Of a DNA stretch of 7,613 bases, positions 1 through 6,499 are shown piece after piece. A program made the translations under genes and the position numbers. How positions within the stretch are numbered: the stretch's first letter is position 1; every line of letters starts with the position of its first letter. The stretch comes from Sulfurovum sp. (lineage in GTDB: Bacteria; Campylobacterota; Campylobacteria; Campylobacterales; Sulfurovaceae), in contig JALSPX010000246.1 in the NCBI GenBank assembly GCA_026985755.1, forward strand, positions 1-7,613, in the 5' to 3' direction. Below the pieces are notes generated by a model. It was given only the letters and a program-made list of their open reading frames with translations, was not told where the DNA came from and did not search any database.

Positions 1-1442
1 AGTAGTGGCAAATCACCCAACAATGGTACTTTACTCACTCTAGTTCCTGTTTTAGATGAGATGAGTCCACCTAAAATTGCATGTTGACCATCTTTTACTT
101 TAATCACTGAGGCAATCTGTCTTTTAATCAAATCTGGTGGAATAGTTCGAGCCGTACCATCACTTGCAACTGCATTTACAGTGTCTGAGATAGATGGATT
201 TATTTTTAAGGTTATCATGCCATTGCTATCAATTTCAGGTGTAATATCTAATAAAATACCTGCAAAAACTGAATCGACTACATCACCTTGTGCTGCGACT
301 GCACCACCACCTGAGCTGGCTGTACTTGCTGATTGAATCTTATAAAAAAGTTGTTTACCTACAGAAATAAGTGCAGGTTGATTATTTAATGTCATGACTC
401 TTGGGCTTGAGATAGATTTGACATCTCCCTGTGTACCTAAAAACTTGACAAGTTCTGATATTTTTGCATGACCTTTAATATCTATCAATCCTGCACTACT
501 TGCAAGTCCTGAAGAATTAAATTTAACATCACCAAAAGTACCATCTTCACGTTCGAGTTTGTATTCAGAGATATTACGCTGTGCAACATTTAAAGTATTG
601 ATCGTAAAATTTTGTAGCTTATAGAGTTGAGACCAGTCAACTCCTGTGGTTGAACTGTCGTCAAATGTTACACTGAGTATACGAACATCAATCAAAACTT
701 GTGTTTTAATCTGCTTTGTTAATGTACGTATATATTGTGCTACCCTATTAATCTGACGTTCTGTACCTGTTACTGTTACCATGCCTGCTTCAGCATTTAC
801 AATAGGTGCCAAAGGATTATATTCCCACACCTGTCCATCAGGACCTGTCCAACCATCTCCTGATTTAACATAATGTGTGCTACCATCAGCAGCACCAATA
901 AGTATACGCTGTATCTCTTTTTCAACGGTTTGCCAAAATTTAAACTCATCATTGCTCTCAATAGAAATGCCTGTTTTACTGCCATTTGTCCCACCTTGAC
1001 TTTTTGCACTAACACCTGATGAATTATTGGAGTTTGCTACTGTCACATGTGCATTACTTTTACCAACTCTTTGTCCTGAAATATAGTGAATACGGAATGT
1101 TCGTGTAATGAGATATGAGATAATCAACTTATTACCAGTCAGTGTATAGTGAAGGTCATTGTCTTTAAGTATCGTATTCAAAAAGCCCTTAAATGTACTG
1201 TTTTTCAGTTTGACATAATAGAGCTTTTTATTCATTCTTTTTTTTGCTGCTTCATCTTTGACCGTTACTGTAAGTCCACAAGTATCTGCCAGATTATCAA
1301 TCACATCACCAATAGTCAACTTGCTATCAATGGTCACTGAAAATAACTTACTCGAACACTCATTTGCTTGCACACTATGTGTAAGAGTAACAAACAACAA
1401 CACACTAAAAAGCTTACGCCCCATATTTTTTACATTTTTCAT
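1..1442 (-). CDS. mshL: MshL-type secretin, outer-membrane pore of a type IV pilus / type II secretion-like machine (3' end missing)
   Basis: The reading frame is open from ATG at 1442 to the window edge: 480 residues, no stop, so the C-terminus lies outside. Residues 1-26 form a signal peptide (basic start, hydrophobic LFSVLLFVTL, cleavage after VQA). Residues about 33-110 fit an STN/N0 domain, with Cys29 and Cys55 able to form a periplasmic disulfide. TRTFRIHYI (113-121) and FKFWQTVEKEIQRIL (167-181) resemble MshL. A short N-type domain ends at MVTVTG (221-226). The secretin domain starts near 245 and carries GVDWS (267-271), SSPRVMTLNNQPALISVG (345-362) and the signature VPLLGDLP (472-479) just before the cut. 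Gly/Ser-rich stretches (138-160, 373-386) look like flexible loops. Secretins form multimeric outer-membrane gates for pili or secreted proteins. The gene starts two bases after the preceding stop, as last visible member of the pilus operon. Secretin identity is secure; the MshL subtype, rather than PilQ or GspD, is likely. Confidence 0.93.
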   Translation of the reverse strand, partial: MKNVKNMGRKLFSVLLFVTLTHSVQANECSSKLFSVTIDSKLTIGDVIDNLADTCGLTVTVKDEAAKKRMNKKLYYVKLKNSTFKGFLNTILKDNDLHYTLTGNKLIISYLITRTFRIHYISGQRVGKSNAHVTVANSNNSSGVSAKSQGGTNGSKTGISIESNDEFKFWQTVEKEIQRILIGAADGSTHYVKSGDGWTGPDGQVWEYNPLAPIVNAEAGMVTVTGTERQINRVAQYIRTLTKQIKTQVLIDVRILSVTFDDSSTTGVDWSQLYKLQNFTINTLNVAQRNISEYKLEREDGTFGDVKFNSSGLASSAGLIDIKGHAKISELVKFLGTQGDVKSISSPRVMTLNNQPALISVGKQLFYKIQSASTASSGGGAVAAQGDVVDSVFAGILLDITPEIDSNGMITLKINPSISDTVNAVASDGTARTIPPDLIKRQIASVIKVKDGQHAILGGLISSKTGTRVSKVPLLGDLPL

Positions 1443-1444
1443 AC

Positions 1445-1855
1445 TTATTCCCGTCCTTTTATCATGATAAAGCTTTCTCTTTCTTGATGAAGAAATAACT
1501 TTTTAATTCGATTTTCATTTCGCAATACAACACCTCTTTTTCCTATATATTTCAGTGTATATCCTCCTATATCATCACCGACACTTTTCCAAGCATCATT
1601 GATATATGCCTTTTTATTTAAAATAGCATGTAGTGCAAGCTTTGTCTCTTCTGATTTTGTTGGAACAACCATAGTTGTTACATTATCTTCTTTTTCCATC
1701 ACTACAAAGGGCTCTTTAGTATTTTCAAGTGTCTCTAGCTTTATACCCTCACGTTTTTGATGGATTTTGCTAACCATATCACGAATTTGATTCATGGATA
1801 AATCTGCATATGCCCATGATACAAATACAACAGGTAGTATATATAATTTTTTCAT
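1445..1855 (-). CDS. Small exported protein, PilP/MshK/GspC-HR-like link between inner-membrane complex and secretin
   Basis: This is a 136-residue protein. I chose ATG at 1855, which shares one base with the preceding stop (TAATG), over an ATG 18 bases upstream: it puts a signal peptide at the very N-terminus (MKKLYILPVVFVSWAYA, likely cut after residue 17) and has a purine-rich GGGGGA upstream. The mature part is a charged, probably helical linker (about 18-48), then EPFVV, then a compact C-terminal domain. There ILNKKAYINDAWKSVGDDIG (78-97) followed by TLKYIGKRGVVLRNE (100-114) and KKLFL resembles the beta-rich PilP / GspC homology-region pattern (VGD..., then strand, then VVL). The protein has no cysteine, so unlike classical PilP it cannot be a lipoprotein, and unlike GspC it has no retained membrane anchor. 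Its place between a PilO-like gene and a secretin gene supports a role in docking the inner-membrane complex to the secretin. Exported status is well supported; family membership is inferred from short motifs and position. Confidence 0.75.
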   Translation of the reverse strand: MKKLYILPVVFVSWAYADLSMNQIRDMVSKIHQKREGIKLETLENTKEPFVVMEKEDNVTTMVVPTKSEETKLALHAILNKKAYINDAWKSVGDDIGGYTLKYIGKRGVVLRNENRIKKLFLHQERESFIMIKGRE

Positions 1856-2508
1856 TAGTGATTTATCCCCCATACTGATATATTGATATCTGCTAAAATA
1901 TCTGAAGAATTCGCATCAGGTGAAAATTTTGTACCATATATGTCTGTCACCAAAGTATTTTGTTCCAAGGCATTCATAAATTTTACTATGCCTTTATAGT
2001 CACCTTTTGCACCTACCGCAATTTCTAAAACATATCCAAAGCTACCATTATTGTCTACATAATGATTTGAAATATATTCTATATCCACATTATTAATTTC
2101 AGCCTTATCCGTAATAGAATTTAAAAACCTAGACCATGATTTTTGATTAAAAAGCATATCTGAGAGTTGATTAAGATTGTCATTGATAAATGTGATTTTT
2201 TTCTTGGTTTTAACAATTTTATCTTTTTTACGTATGATTTCCTGGTCAAACTTTTTTACTTTGTAGTCACGATCACCACCCACGGTAATTGAATTGAGAT
2301 ACATCTTATTATCTTTAATACTTTTTTCTATGGATTTTTTGGTCTTTTCACTTTTCTTATACATACTCTCCGTATATGGCAAGAGATAAGAATAGGCTAA
2401 ATATGAAATAACCCCAGCTACGCCAAGAATCACCAACCACTTTTCGCTCTCTTTTTTAGGAGCAAAATACGCATCAAGTTGTTCTAATTTATCTTCTATA
2501 AACTTCAT
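1855..2508 (-). CDS. PilO/MshJ/GspM-like bitopic inner-membrane protein of the pilus/secretion assembly complex
   Basis: This is a 217-residue protein. A short cytoplasmic N-terminus (1-23) is followed by one membrane helix at about 24-43 (WLVILGVAGVISYLAYSYLL). A lysine-rich, coiled-coil-like stretch spans about 46-118, broken near 71-82. A mixed alpha/beta domain at about 121-217 includes FGYVLEIAVGAKGDYKGIVKFM (157-178) and LVTDIYGTKF (186-195). That is the layout of PilO, MshJ and GspM: anchor, coiled coil, periplasmic ferredoxin-like dimerisation domain. The family pairs with PilN/GspL periplasmic domains and sets up the frame between the cytoplasmic ATPase platform and the secretin. Its start overlaps the upstream stop in ATGA (four bases) and its stop overlaps the next start in TAATG, so translation is probably coupled and the products made in matched amounts. 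Primary sequence is too divergent for a certain subfamily, but topology and position agree strongly. Confidence 0.82.
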   Translation of the reverse strand: MKFIEDKLEQLDAYFAPKKESEKWLVILGVAGVISYLAYSYLLPYTESMYKKSEKTKKSIEKSIKDNKMYLNSITVGGDRDYKVKKFDQEIIRKKDKIVKTKKKITFINDNLNQLSDMLFNQKSWSRFLNSITDKAEINNVDIEYISNHYVDNNGSFGYVLEIAVGAKGDYKGIVKFMNALEQNTLVTDIYGTKFSPDANSSDILADINISVWGINH

Positions 2509-4046
2509 CGTAAATCAACCTTTAATATACCTTTATAATAACTACTCTCAGGATCTTTTTCAATTACTTCAATATCTATTTGATTGATTTCATCAAAGTG
2601 ATTATCTGAAATATATTTAATAAGTTCAGTAAACTTTCTATCACTAGCACTTACTACTGAGATATATACCTTATTTTCTTCACTTGCTAACATCTCTACA
2701 TTCACATCAAATGCAGCCAACTCCTCTGCTATTGTATAAAATATAGCCGATTTTAATCGATAATTTACTTTTTTGTCATAAATAGATGTAAGTGTTTTTG
2801 TTTTTGCACTATATATCGTAGTCAGTTTGTCTATCTTCTCATCCAAGACTGCTATTTCTTTTTGTTTTGCTCCAAGTATTTTTTTATACTTAGATGCCTC
2901 TTTCTGAAGCTTTTCATCTTCTCCCTTCATAAGCAAAATCTTTGTATCATTGATATAGGATCCAATGAGATTTGTTAATGGCCAGGCTAAACCTAATGAA
3001 ATTGCTGCAAATGTTGCTATCAAAAATTGTCCACCTGCACGATTTACAAATGCAGGGGCACGTGGATACATTGTCAAGTTTACCAATGCTTCTTCATCTT
3101 CCATATAGTCAAAAGAAGAAAGTAGCATCATATATTGCAGTTGATCTATATACCATTCGTCATTGTTGATATTATAGTTAAAGTTTAAATCTGAAGATTG
3201 TAATCCTAAGTAGTTTTGACTATATTCATCTAAACCTATAATCGGACCTTGTACTGAACCTATATACATTTGGTCAATATTCTCTAATTGGAATGCACGT
3301 TTAGCATAAATAATAATATCATTAATGGTGATAAATACTTCACCAAATATTTTCATAAAATTTTGTTGATATTCATTATTCGTAGTTTTAAGACCTTCAG
3401 ATTCCAAAACAGTGAAAAATTCTTTTTCATCAATTTTTTCACCAACAATTTCACAATATTTATCATAAATTTGTTCCAATGAAAAGTCTATCGATTTTGA
3501 ATAAAGATATTCACCATCTTTATAAATGGTTACAAACGCATCATGCTTTGTAAAGTATAAAAAACCATGTGTCTCACTGTCTGATAACAACTCTCTTTTA
3601 TATAATGTCTTATAAAGAAGTGGTGCGGGTACAATTAAGTCTATATACTTAATTTGGTTTTTAATAGGCAGAAATAATTCATCTAATACATGTGGCTCTG
3701 CCACAAAAATATGAAACTCTCTCTCTTCTGCATCATGATGAACTTCACGAGACGAAATAACATATTCATTTGCCTGATCAAGTCCCAGTTCTTCATACGC
3801 CTTAATATCAAGAATATCAGGGATATCCTCTTCAGGGATACTTCTGCTTAATGAAACTGTTGTTGAGATAATATCTTTATTACTCAAATACGATGTATTA
3901 AAGTTGGTTTTATTGAAACTCAATTTCTTTAATGCACGGAATGTGTCATTTTTAAATTGATACTTTTTGTCTGTATACGCATTAATAGTAACAATGTTTC
4001 TTACAGACGATTGTGACTTCTGTGATGATTTTTTTGTCAAAAACAT
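2505..4046 (-). CDS. GspL-like bitopic protein: apparent fusion of PilM-like cytoplasmic and PilN-like periplasmic domains
   Basis: This is a 513-residue protein. Residues 1-330 are soluble and presumably cytoplasmic, with alternating strands and helices. HGFLYFTKHDAFVTIYKDG (160-178) and the following YLYSKSI look like the paired strands of an actin-like (ASKHA) PilM/MshI/GspL-N fold. A predicted membrane helix lies at about 340-362 (FLIATFAAISLGLAWPLTNL), after the basic proline-containing segment YPRAPAFVNR. A coiled coil follows (about 370-420), then a C-terminal alpha/beta domain (about 428-513), as in PilN and GspL. One chain thus seems to do the work of PilM plus PilN: bind the assembly ATPase inside and pair with the PilO-like protein outside. 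I see no clear glycine-rich nucleotide-binding motif in the first domain. The start is ATG at 4046 with a good ribosome site, AAGGAAG, five bases upstream. It heads the pilus operon and overlaps the next gene by four bases. Function is inferred from architecture and neighbours, not strong sequence identity. Confidence 0.78.
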   Translation of the reverse strand: MFLTKKSSQKSQSSVRNIVTINAYTDKKYQFKNDTFRALKKLSFNKTNFNTSYLSNKDIISTTVSLSRSIPEEDIPDILDIKAYEELGLDQANEYVISSREVHHDAEEREFHIFVAEPHVLDELFLPIKNQIKYIDLIVPAPLLYKTLYKRELLSDSETHGFLYFTKHDAFVTIYKDGEYLYSKSIDFSLEQIYDKYCEIVGEKIDEKEFFTVLESEGLKTTNNEYQQNFMKIFGEVFITINDIIIYAKRAFQLENIDQMYIGSVQGPIIGLDEYSQNYLGLQSSDLNFNYNINNDEWYIDQLQYMMLLSSFDYMEDEEALVNLTMYPRAPAFVNRAGGQFLIATFAAISLGLAWPLTNLIGSYINDTKILLMKGEDEKLQKEASKYKKILGAKQKEIAVLDEKIDKLTTIYSAKTKTLTSIYDKKVNYRLKSAIFYTIAEELAAFDVNVEMLASEENKVYISVVSASDRKFTELIKYISDNHFDEINQIDIEVIEKDPESSYYKGILKVDLR

Positions 4047-4051
4047 ACTAA

Positions 4052-4058
4052 CTTCCTT
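4052..4058 (-). promoter_or_regulatory. Ribosome binding site of the GspL-like gene
   Basis: The minus strand reads AAGGAAG, then five bases, then the ATG at 4046. It is a near-consensus Shine-Dalgarno sequence, stronger than those at the internal junctions. This fits the first gene of a new transcription unit. Confidence 0.7.
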
Positions 4059-4070
4059 GCTTGTTGAACA

Positions 4071-4076
4071 ATTATA
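4071..4076 (-). promoter_or_regulatory. Candidate -10 box of a promoter for the pilus-like operon
   Basis: A consensus TATAAT on the minus strand lies 24 bases before the ATG at 4046, inside a strongly A/T-rich stretch. Transcription would start near 4064, giving a leader of about 18 bases that still contains the ribosome site. No good -35 hexamer sits 16-18 bases upstream. This is not unusual for vegetative promoters in Campylobacterota, which rely on the -10 and upstream T-rich DNA. In such AT-rich sequence a chance match is also possible. Confidence 0.4.
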
Positions 4077-4146
4077 TATGTTATAATATTAAAAGTATCT
4101 TACAAAATTAAAATTTCTTTAAATATCATCTATTTTTGTTTGCTCA

Positions 4147-4161
4147 ACGATTTTAAATCGT
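4147..4161. repeat. 15-bp perfect inverted repeat in the gap downstream of era
   Basis: ACGATTT and AAATCGT flank a single central base, about 35 bases past the era stop. Outer CTCA/TGAG bases could lengthen a hairpin with a three-base bulge. No run of U follows on either strand, so it is a poor intrinsic terminator. It could be a weak terminator, an operator for the downstream genes, or chance. It lies in the 147-base gap (4047-4193) that separates the housekeeping operon from the pilus-like operon. Confidence 0.35.
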
Positions 4162-4193
4162 CTCTGAGAATTTTACTATAAAAATGTCAAAAT

Positions 4194-5120
4194 CTATACT
4201 AAATATCCAAATTCTTCTAAACCATCTCTATTTTTACTCCAACCTTTTTTTACAGAAACATGCAAATCTAAAAAGATTTTTTTACCTGAAAAAATTTCCA
4301 TCTGTTGTCGTGCCACTTTACCAACACGTTTGATACCTTCACCTTTTTGCCCTACTATCATGCCTTTTTGAGTCTCTTTCTCTACGACTATCGTGGCATA
4401 TACAGTATCTAGCGTATCTGTTTCATCTATTTTTTCTATGGTTACATCACTCTCATAAGGTATCTCATCACTTAGATTTTCAAAAATAGATTCACGTATG
4501 AGTTCTTTATAGATATCACGTATATTATCTGTAGTCAATATCTCGGTATCAAACAAAAATGGAGATTCAGGTAAATGCTTTGAAATTTCATCAAGTAGTT
4601 GTCTTTTCCCTACCTTTTTATTGACAGAAAATGGAATTATCGCTTCAAATTTATCTTGATACTTTTGATACTCTCCTAGTTTTTTAAGAATATCACCTTG
4701 TTTCACATGATCAATCTTCGTCAAAAGTACGATATGTTTAGTCCCCTTACGCTCAGCCATTTGTAAAAACTTTTCATACTCTGTAAGCTTATCCGTAATA
4801 GGTGCAAGAAATACAATCAAATCGGCATCCCCTATAGCCTTCATCACCTCATCCATCATAAATTGATTAAGTAACTTCTCTTTTTCATGAATACCTGGCG
4901 TATCAACAAATATAATCTGAGACTCTTTACCATACATATCTTCATGCATGACTATGATATTCATACGTTTACGCGTAGCTTGTGCCTTTTTAGAAGTCAT
5001 TGCAAGCTTCTCGCCTACCACATGGTTAAGCAATGTACTTTTCCCTGCATTTGGTCGCCCCACAACTGCTACAAATCCTGCCTTAGTATCTACTGCTTCT
5101 TTTTCATGGTCAAACATCAT
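4194..5120 (-). CDS. era: GTPase Era, 30S ribosomal subunit assembly factor
   Basis: The 308-residue protein carries every GTPase motif: G1 GRPNAGKS (21-28), G2 region MTSKKAQATR (41-50), G3 DTPG (73-76), G4 TKID (134-137) and G5 FSVN (164-167). A C-terminal KH domain has KGMIVGQKGEGIKRVGKVAR (252-271) and ends with the Era-like KKGWSKNRDGLEEFGYL (291-307). Era binds the 3' end of 16S rRNA through the KH domain and uses GTP hydrolysis to control 30S maturation, in the cytoplasm and at the membrane. The start is one of two adjacent ATGs (5120 or 5117). Either leaves about 12 residues before the first strand, slightly longer than the shortest relatives; no later start fits. The 13 bases between the hslU stop and era hold a short overlapping reading frame. 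era is the last gene of the rplI-hslV-hslU-era run. Confidence 0.98.
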   Translation of the reverse strand: MMFDHEKEAVDTKAGFVAVVGRPNAGKSTLLNHVVGEKLAMTSKKAQATRKRMNIIVMHEDMYGKESQIIFVDTPGIHEKEKLLNQFMMDEVMKAIGDADLIVFLAPITDKLTEYEKFLQMAERKGTKHIVLLTKIDHVKQGDILKKLGEYQKYQDKFEAIIPFSVNKKVGKRQLLDEISKHLPESPFLFDTEILTTDNIRDIYKELIRESIFENLSDEIPYESDVTIEKIDETDTLDTVYATIVVEKETQKGMIVGQKGEGIKRVGKVARQQMEIFSGKKIFLDLHVSVKKGWSKNRDGLEEFGYLV

Positions 5121-5134
5121 TTCTCATTTCTCAT
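5117..5134 (-). other. Five-codon overlapping mini-ORF bridging hslU and era
   Basis: The hslU stop TAA shares its last base with an ATG (5134). That ATG opens a frame encoding MRNEK, which ends in TGA at 5119-5117. This TGA overlaps the first era ATG (5120-5118) as ATGA and the second (5117-5115) as TGATG. The region is built from a repeated 7-base unit, AATGAGA. The sequence would allow ribosomes finishing hslU to reinitiate and be handed on to era. Whether it is used is unknown; the frame may simply follow from an AG-rich spacer serving as ribosome site. Confidence 0.35.
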
Positions 5135-6462
5135 TATAAAATATATCGCGTTGTATCCTCATCTTCTACCACATCACCAATTTTTTCTTTTATCAGTGCT
5201 TCATCTACTACTATCTTCTCACCACTGTGCTCATCAGCAGAAAAACTTATCTCTTCTAAGATACGCTCCATCACAGTATGTAAACGTCTTGCACCGATGT
5301 CTTCTGTTTTTTCATTGGCCTGAAGTGAGTACGATGCGATAGCTCTTAAGGCACCCTCATCAAACGCAAGTTCTACATCTTCGACTGCCAGAAGTGCTTC
5401 ATATTGCTTAATCAATGAATTATTTGGTTCTGTGAGTATACGATAAAGTGTCTCCTCATCCAAGCTATCAAGCTCTACACGTAGAGGAAAACGACCCTGA
5501 AGCTCTGGCATCAAGTCACTAGGCTTTGAGACATGAAAAGCACCTGCGGCGATAAAGAGAATATGATCTGTTTTTACCATGCCTAGTTTTGTATGCACAG
5601 ACGAGCCTTCTACAATAGGAAGAAGGTCTCGTTGCACACCTTCTTTACTAGGGTCTTGACGTCCTTGTGAGTTGGCTGAGACTGCAACTTTGTCTATCTC
5701 ATCTAAAAAGACGATACCACCCTTTTCTACTTTTTCAAGTGCTAAAGATTTTAACGCCTCTTCATCGAGCAACTCATCACTGGCTTCTGCTTCTAAAATT
5801 TTCTTTGCATCTTTAACAGAGACTTCTTTCTCTGGTCCTTTTTTTCCCATACCACCCAATACTTTTACAATACTCTCTTGTACCTGTATCATCTGTGGGG
5901 GGAGTCCTTCTTCTGGCATTTGAGGATTGTTTGGCATATGTATTTTAATTTTTAAATGGTCAAGCTCACCTTTGGAAAACTTCTCTTGCATGCGTGCAAA
6001 ACTTGCATCATATTCAGATTGTTTTTGTTCACTCGCACCAGAGGGCAATGGTGGAAGCAATTTTTCGATGATTTTATTCTCAATGTAGTTTGCTATTTTC
6101 TCTTTGTTCTTCTCATTTTCTGCTTCACGTACTATCTGCATAGAAGTAGCTGCCAAATCACGTATCATCGACTCGACATCACGTCCTACAAAACCCACCT
6201 CGGTATATTTACTCGCTTCGACTTTGATAAACGGTAAATTCATCATTTTTGCAAGTCGTCTGGCTATCTCAGTTTTACCCACACCTGTACTACCTATCAT
6301 CAGTATATTTTTAGGTGTGACATCTTGTTGCATATCTTCACTTAGTTGCATTCGCCTATAGCGATTACGTAGAGCCACCGCAATCGTTTTTTTTGCATCA
6401 TTTTGCCCTATCACATATTTATCTAAATAACTTACTATTTCTTTGGGGGTCAGATTTTCCAA
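5134..6462 (-). CDS. hslU: HslU (ClpY), AAA+ unfoldase ATPase of the HslUV protease
   Basis: With a TTG start at 6462 the protein has 442 residues and begins MENLTPKEIVSYLDKYVIGQ, matching the family N-terminus and usual length (about 440). Visible motifs are Walker A GSTGVGKT (57-64), pore loop GFVG (90-93, tyrosine replaced by phenylalanine), a variable I domain (about 100-235), Walker B VFLDEID (251-257), the LQGRFP box with the likely arginine finger (R324), sensor-2 GARRL (390-394), and the C-terminal tail TRYIL, the segment that in HslU inserts into HslV to activate it. HslU hexamers unfold substrates with ATP and feed them to HslV. A ribosome site AGAAGGA sits eight bases before the TTG. 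The upstream in-frame TTG at 6492 would add IRKRRRNIK, a translation of the ribosome site itself, so I reject it. It is co-transcribed with hslV and followed closely by era. Confidence 0.98.
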   Translation of the reverse strand: MENLTPKEIVSYLDKYVIGQNDAKKTIAVALRNRYRRMQLSEDMQQDVTPKNILMIGSTGVGKTEIARRLAKMMNLPFIKVEASKYTEVGFVGRDVESMIRDLAATSMQIVREAENEKNKEKIANYIENKIIEKLLPPLPSGASEQKQSEYDASFARMQEKFSKGELDHLKIKIHMPNNPQMPEEGLPPQMIQVQESIVKVLGGMGKKGPEKEVSVKDAKKILEAEASDELLDEEALKSLALEKVEKGGIVFLDEIDKVAVSANSQGRQDPSKEGVQRDLLPIVEGSSVHTKLGMVKTDHILFIAAGAFHVSKPSDLMPELQGRFPLRVELDSLDEETLYRILTEPNNSLIKQYEALLAVEDVELAFDEGALRAIASYSLQANEKTEDIGARRLHTVMERILEEISFSADEHSGEKIVVDEALIKEKIGDVVEDEDTTRYIL

Positions 6463-6470
6463 TTTTATGT

Positions 6471-6477
6471 TCCTTCT
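6471..6477 (-). promoter_or_regulatory. Ribosome binding site that decides the hslU TTG start
   Basis: AGAAGGA on the minus strand lies eight bases before the TTG at 6462. No ATG or GTG in frame gives a family-like N-terminus, so this site is the main support for the non-ATG start. Confidence 0.7.
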
Positions 6478-6499
6478 TCTTTTTCTAATCAAAATGATT

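Noticed and set aside
797..1015. A 72-codon minus-strand frame
   Set aside because: It lies in another frame inside the secretin gene, whose frame is continuous and carries secretin motifs.
1856..1873. Upstream ATG at 1873 for the PilP-like gene
   Set aside because: It would place six residues before an otherwise perfect signal peptide and increase overlap with the PilO-like gene. The TAATG start at 1855 fits better.
4168..4190. TTGACA followed by TAAAAT on the minus strand after era, as a promoter
   Set aside because: The hexamers are only nine bases apart, far short of the 16-18 bases needed, and no other -10 lies at the right distance.
4887..5342. A 151-codon open frame on the plus strand
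   Set aside because: It lies opposite era and the end of hslU, whose products are unmistakable. Its translation is rich in His, Cys and Leu and looks like an antisense shadow.
6463..6492. N-terminal extension of HslU from a TTG at 6492
   Set aside because: The added basic residues are a translation of the ribosome binding region AGAAGGA. HslU relatives begin at the following segment.
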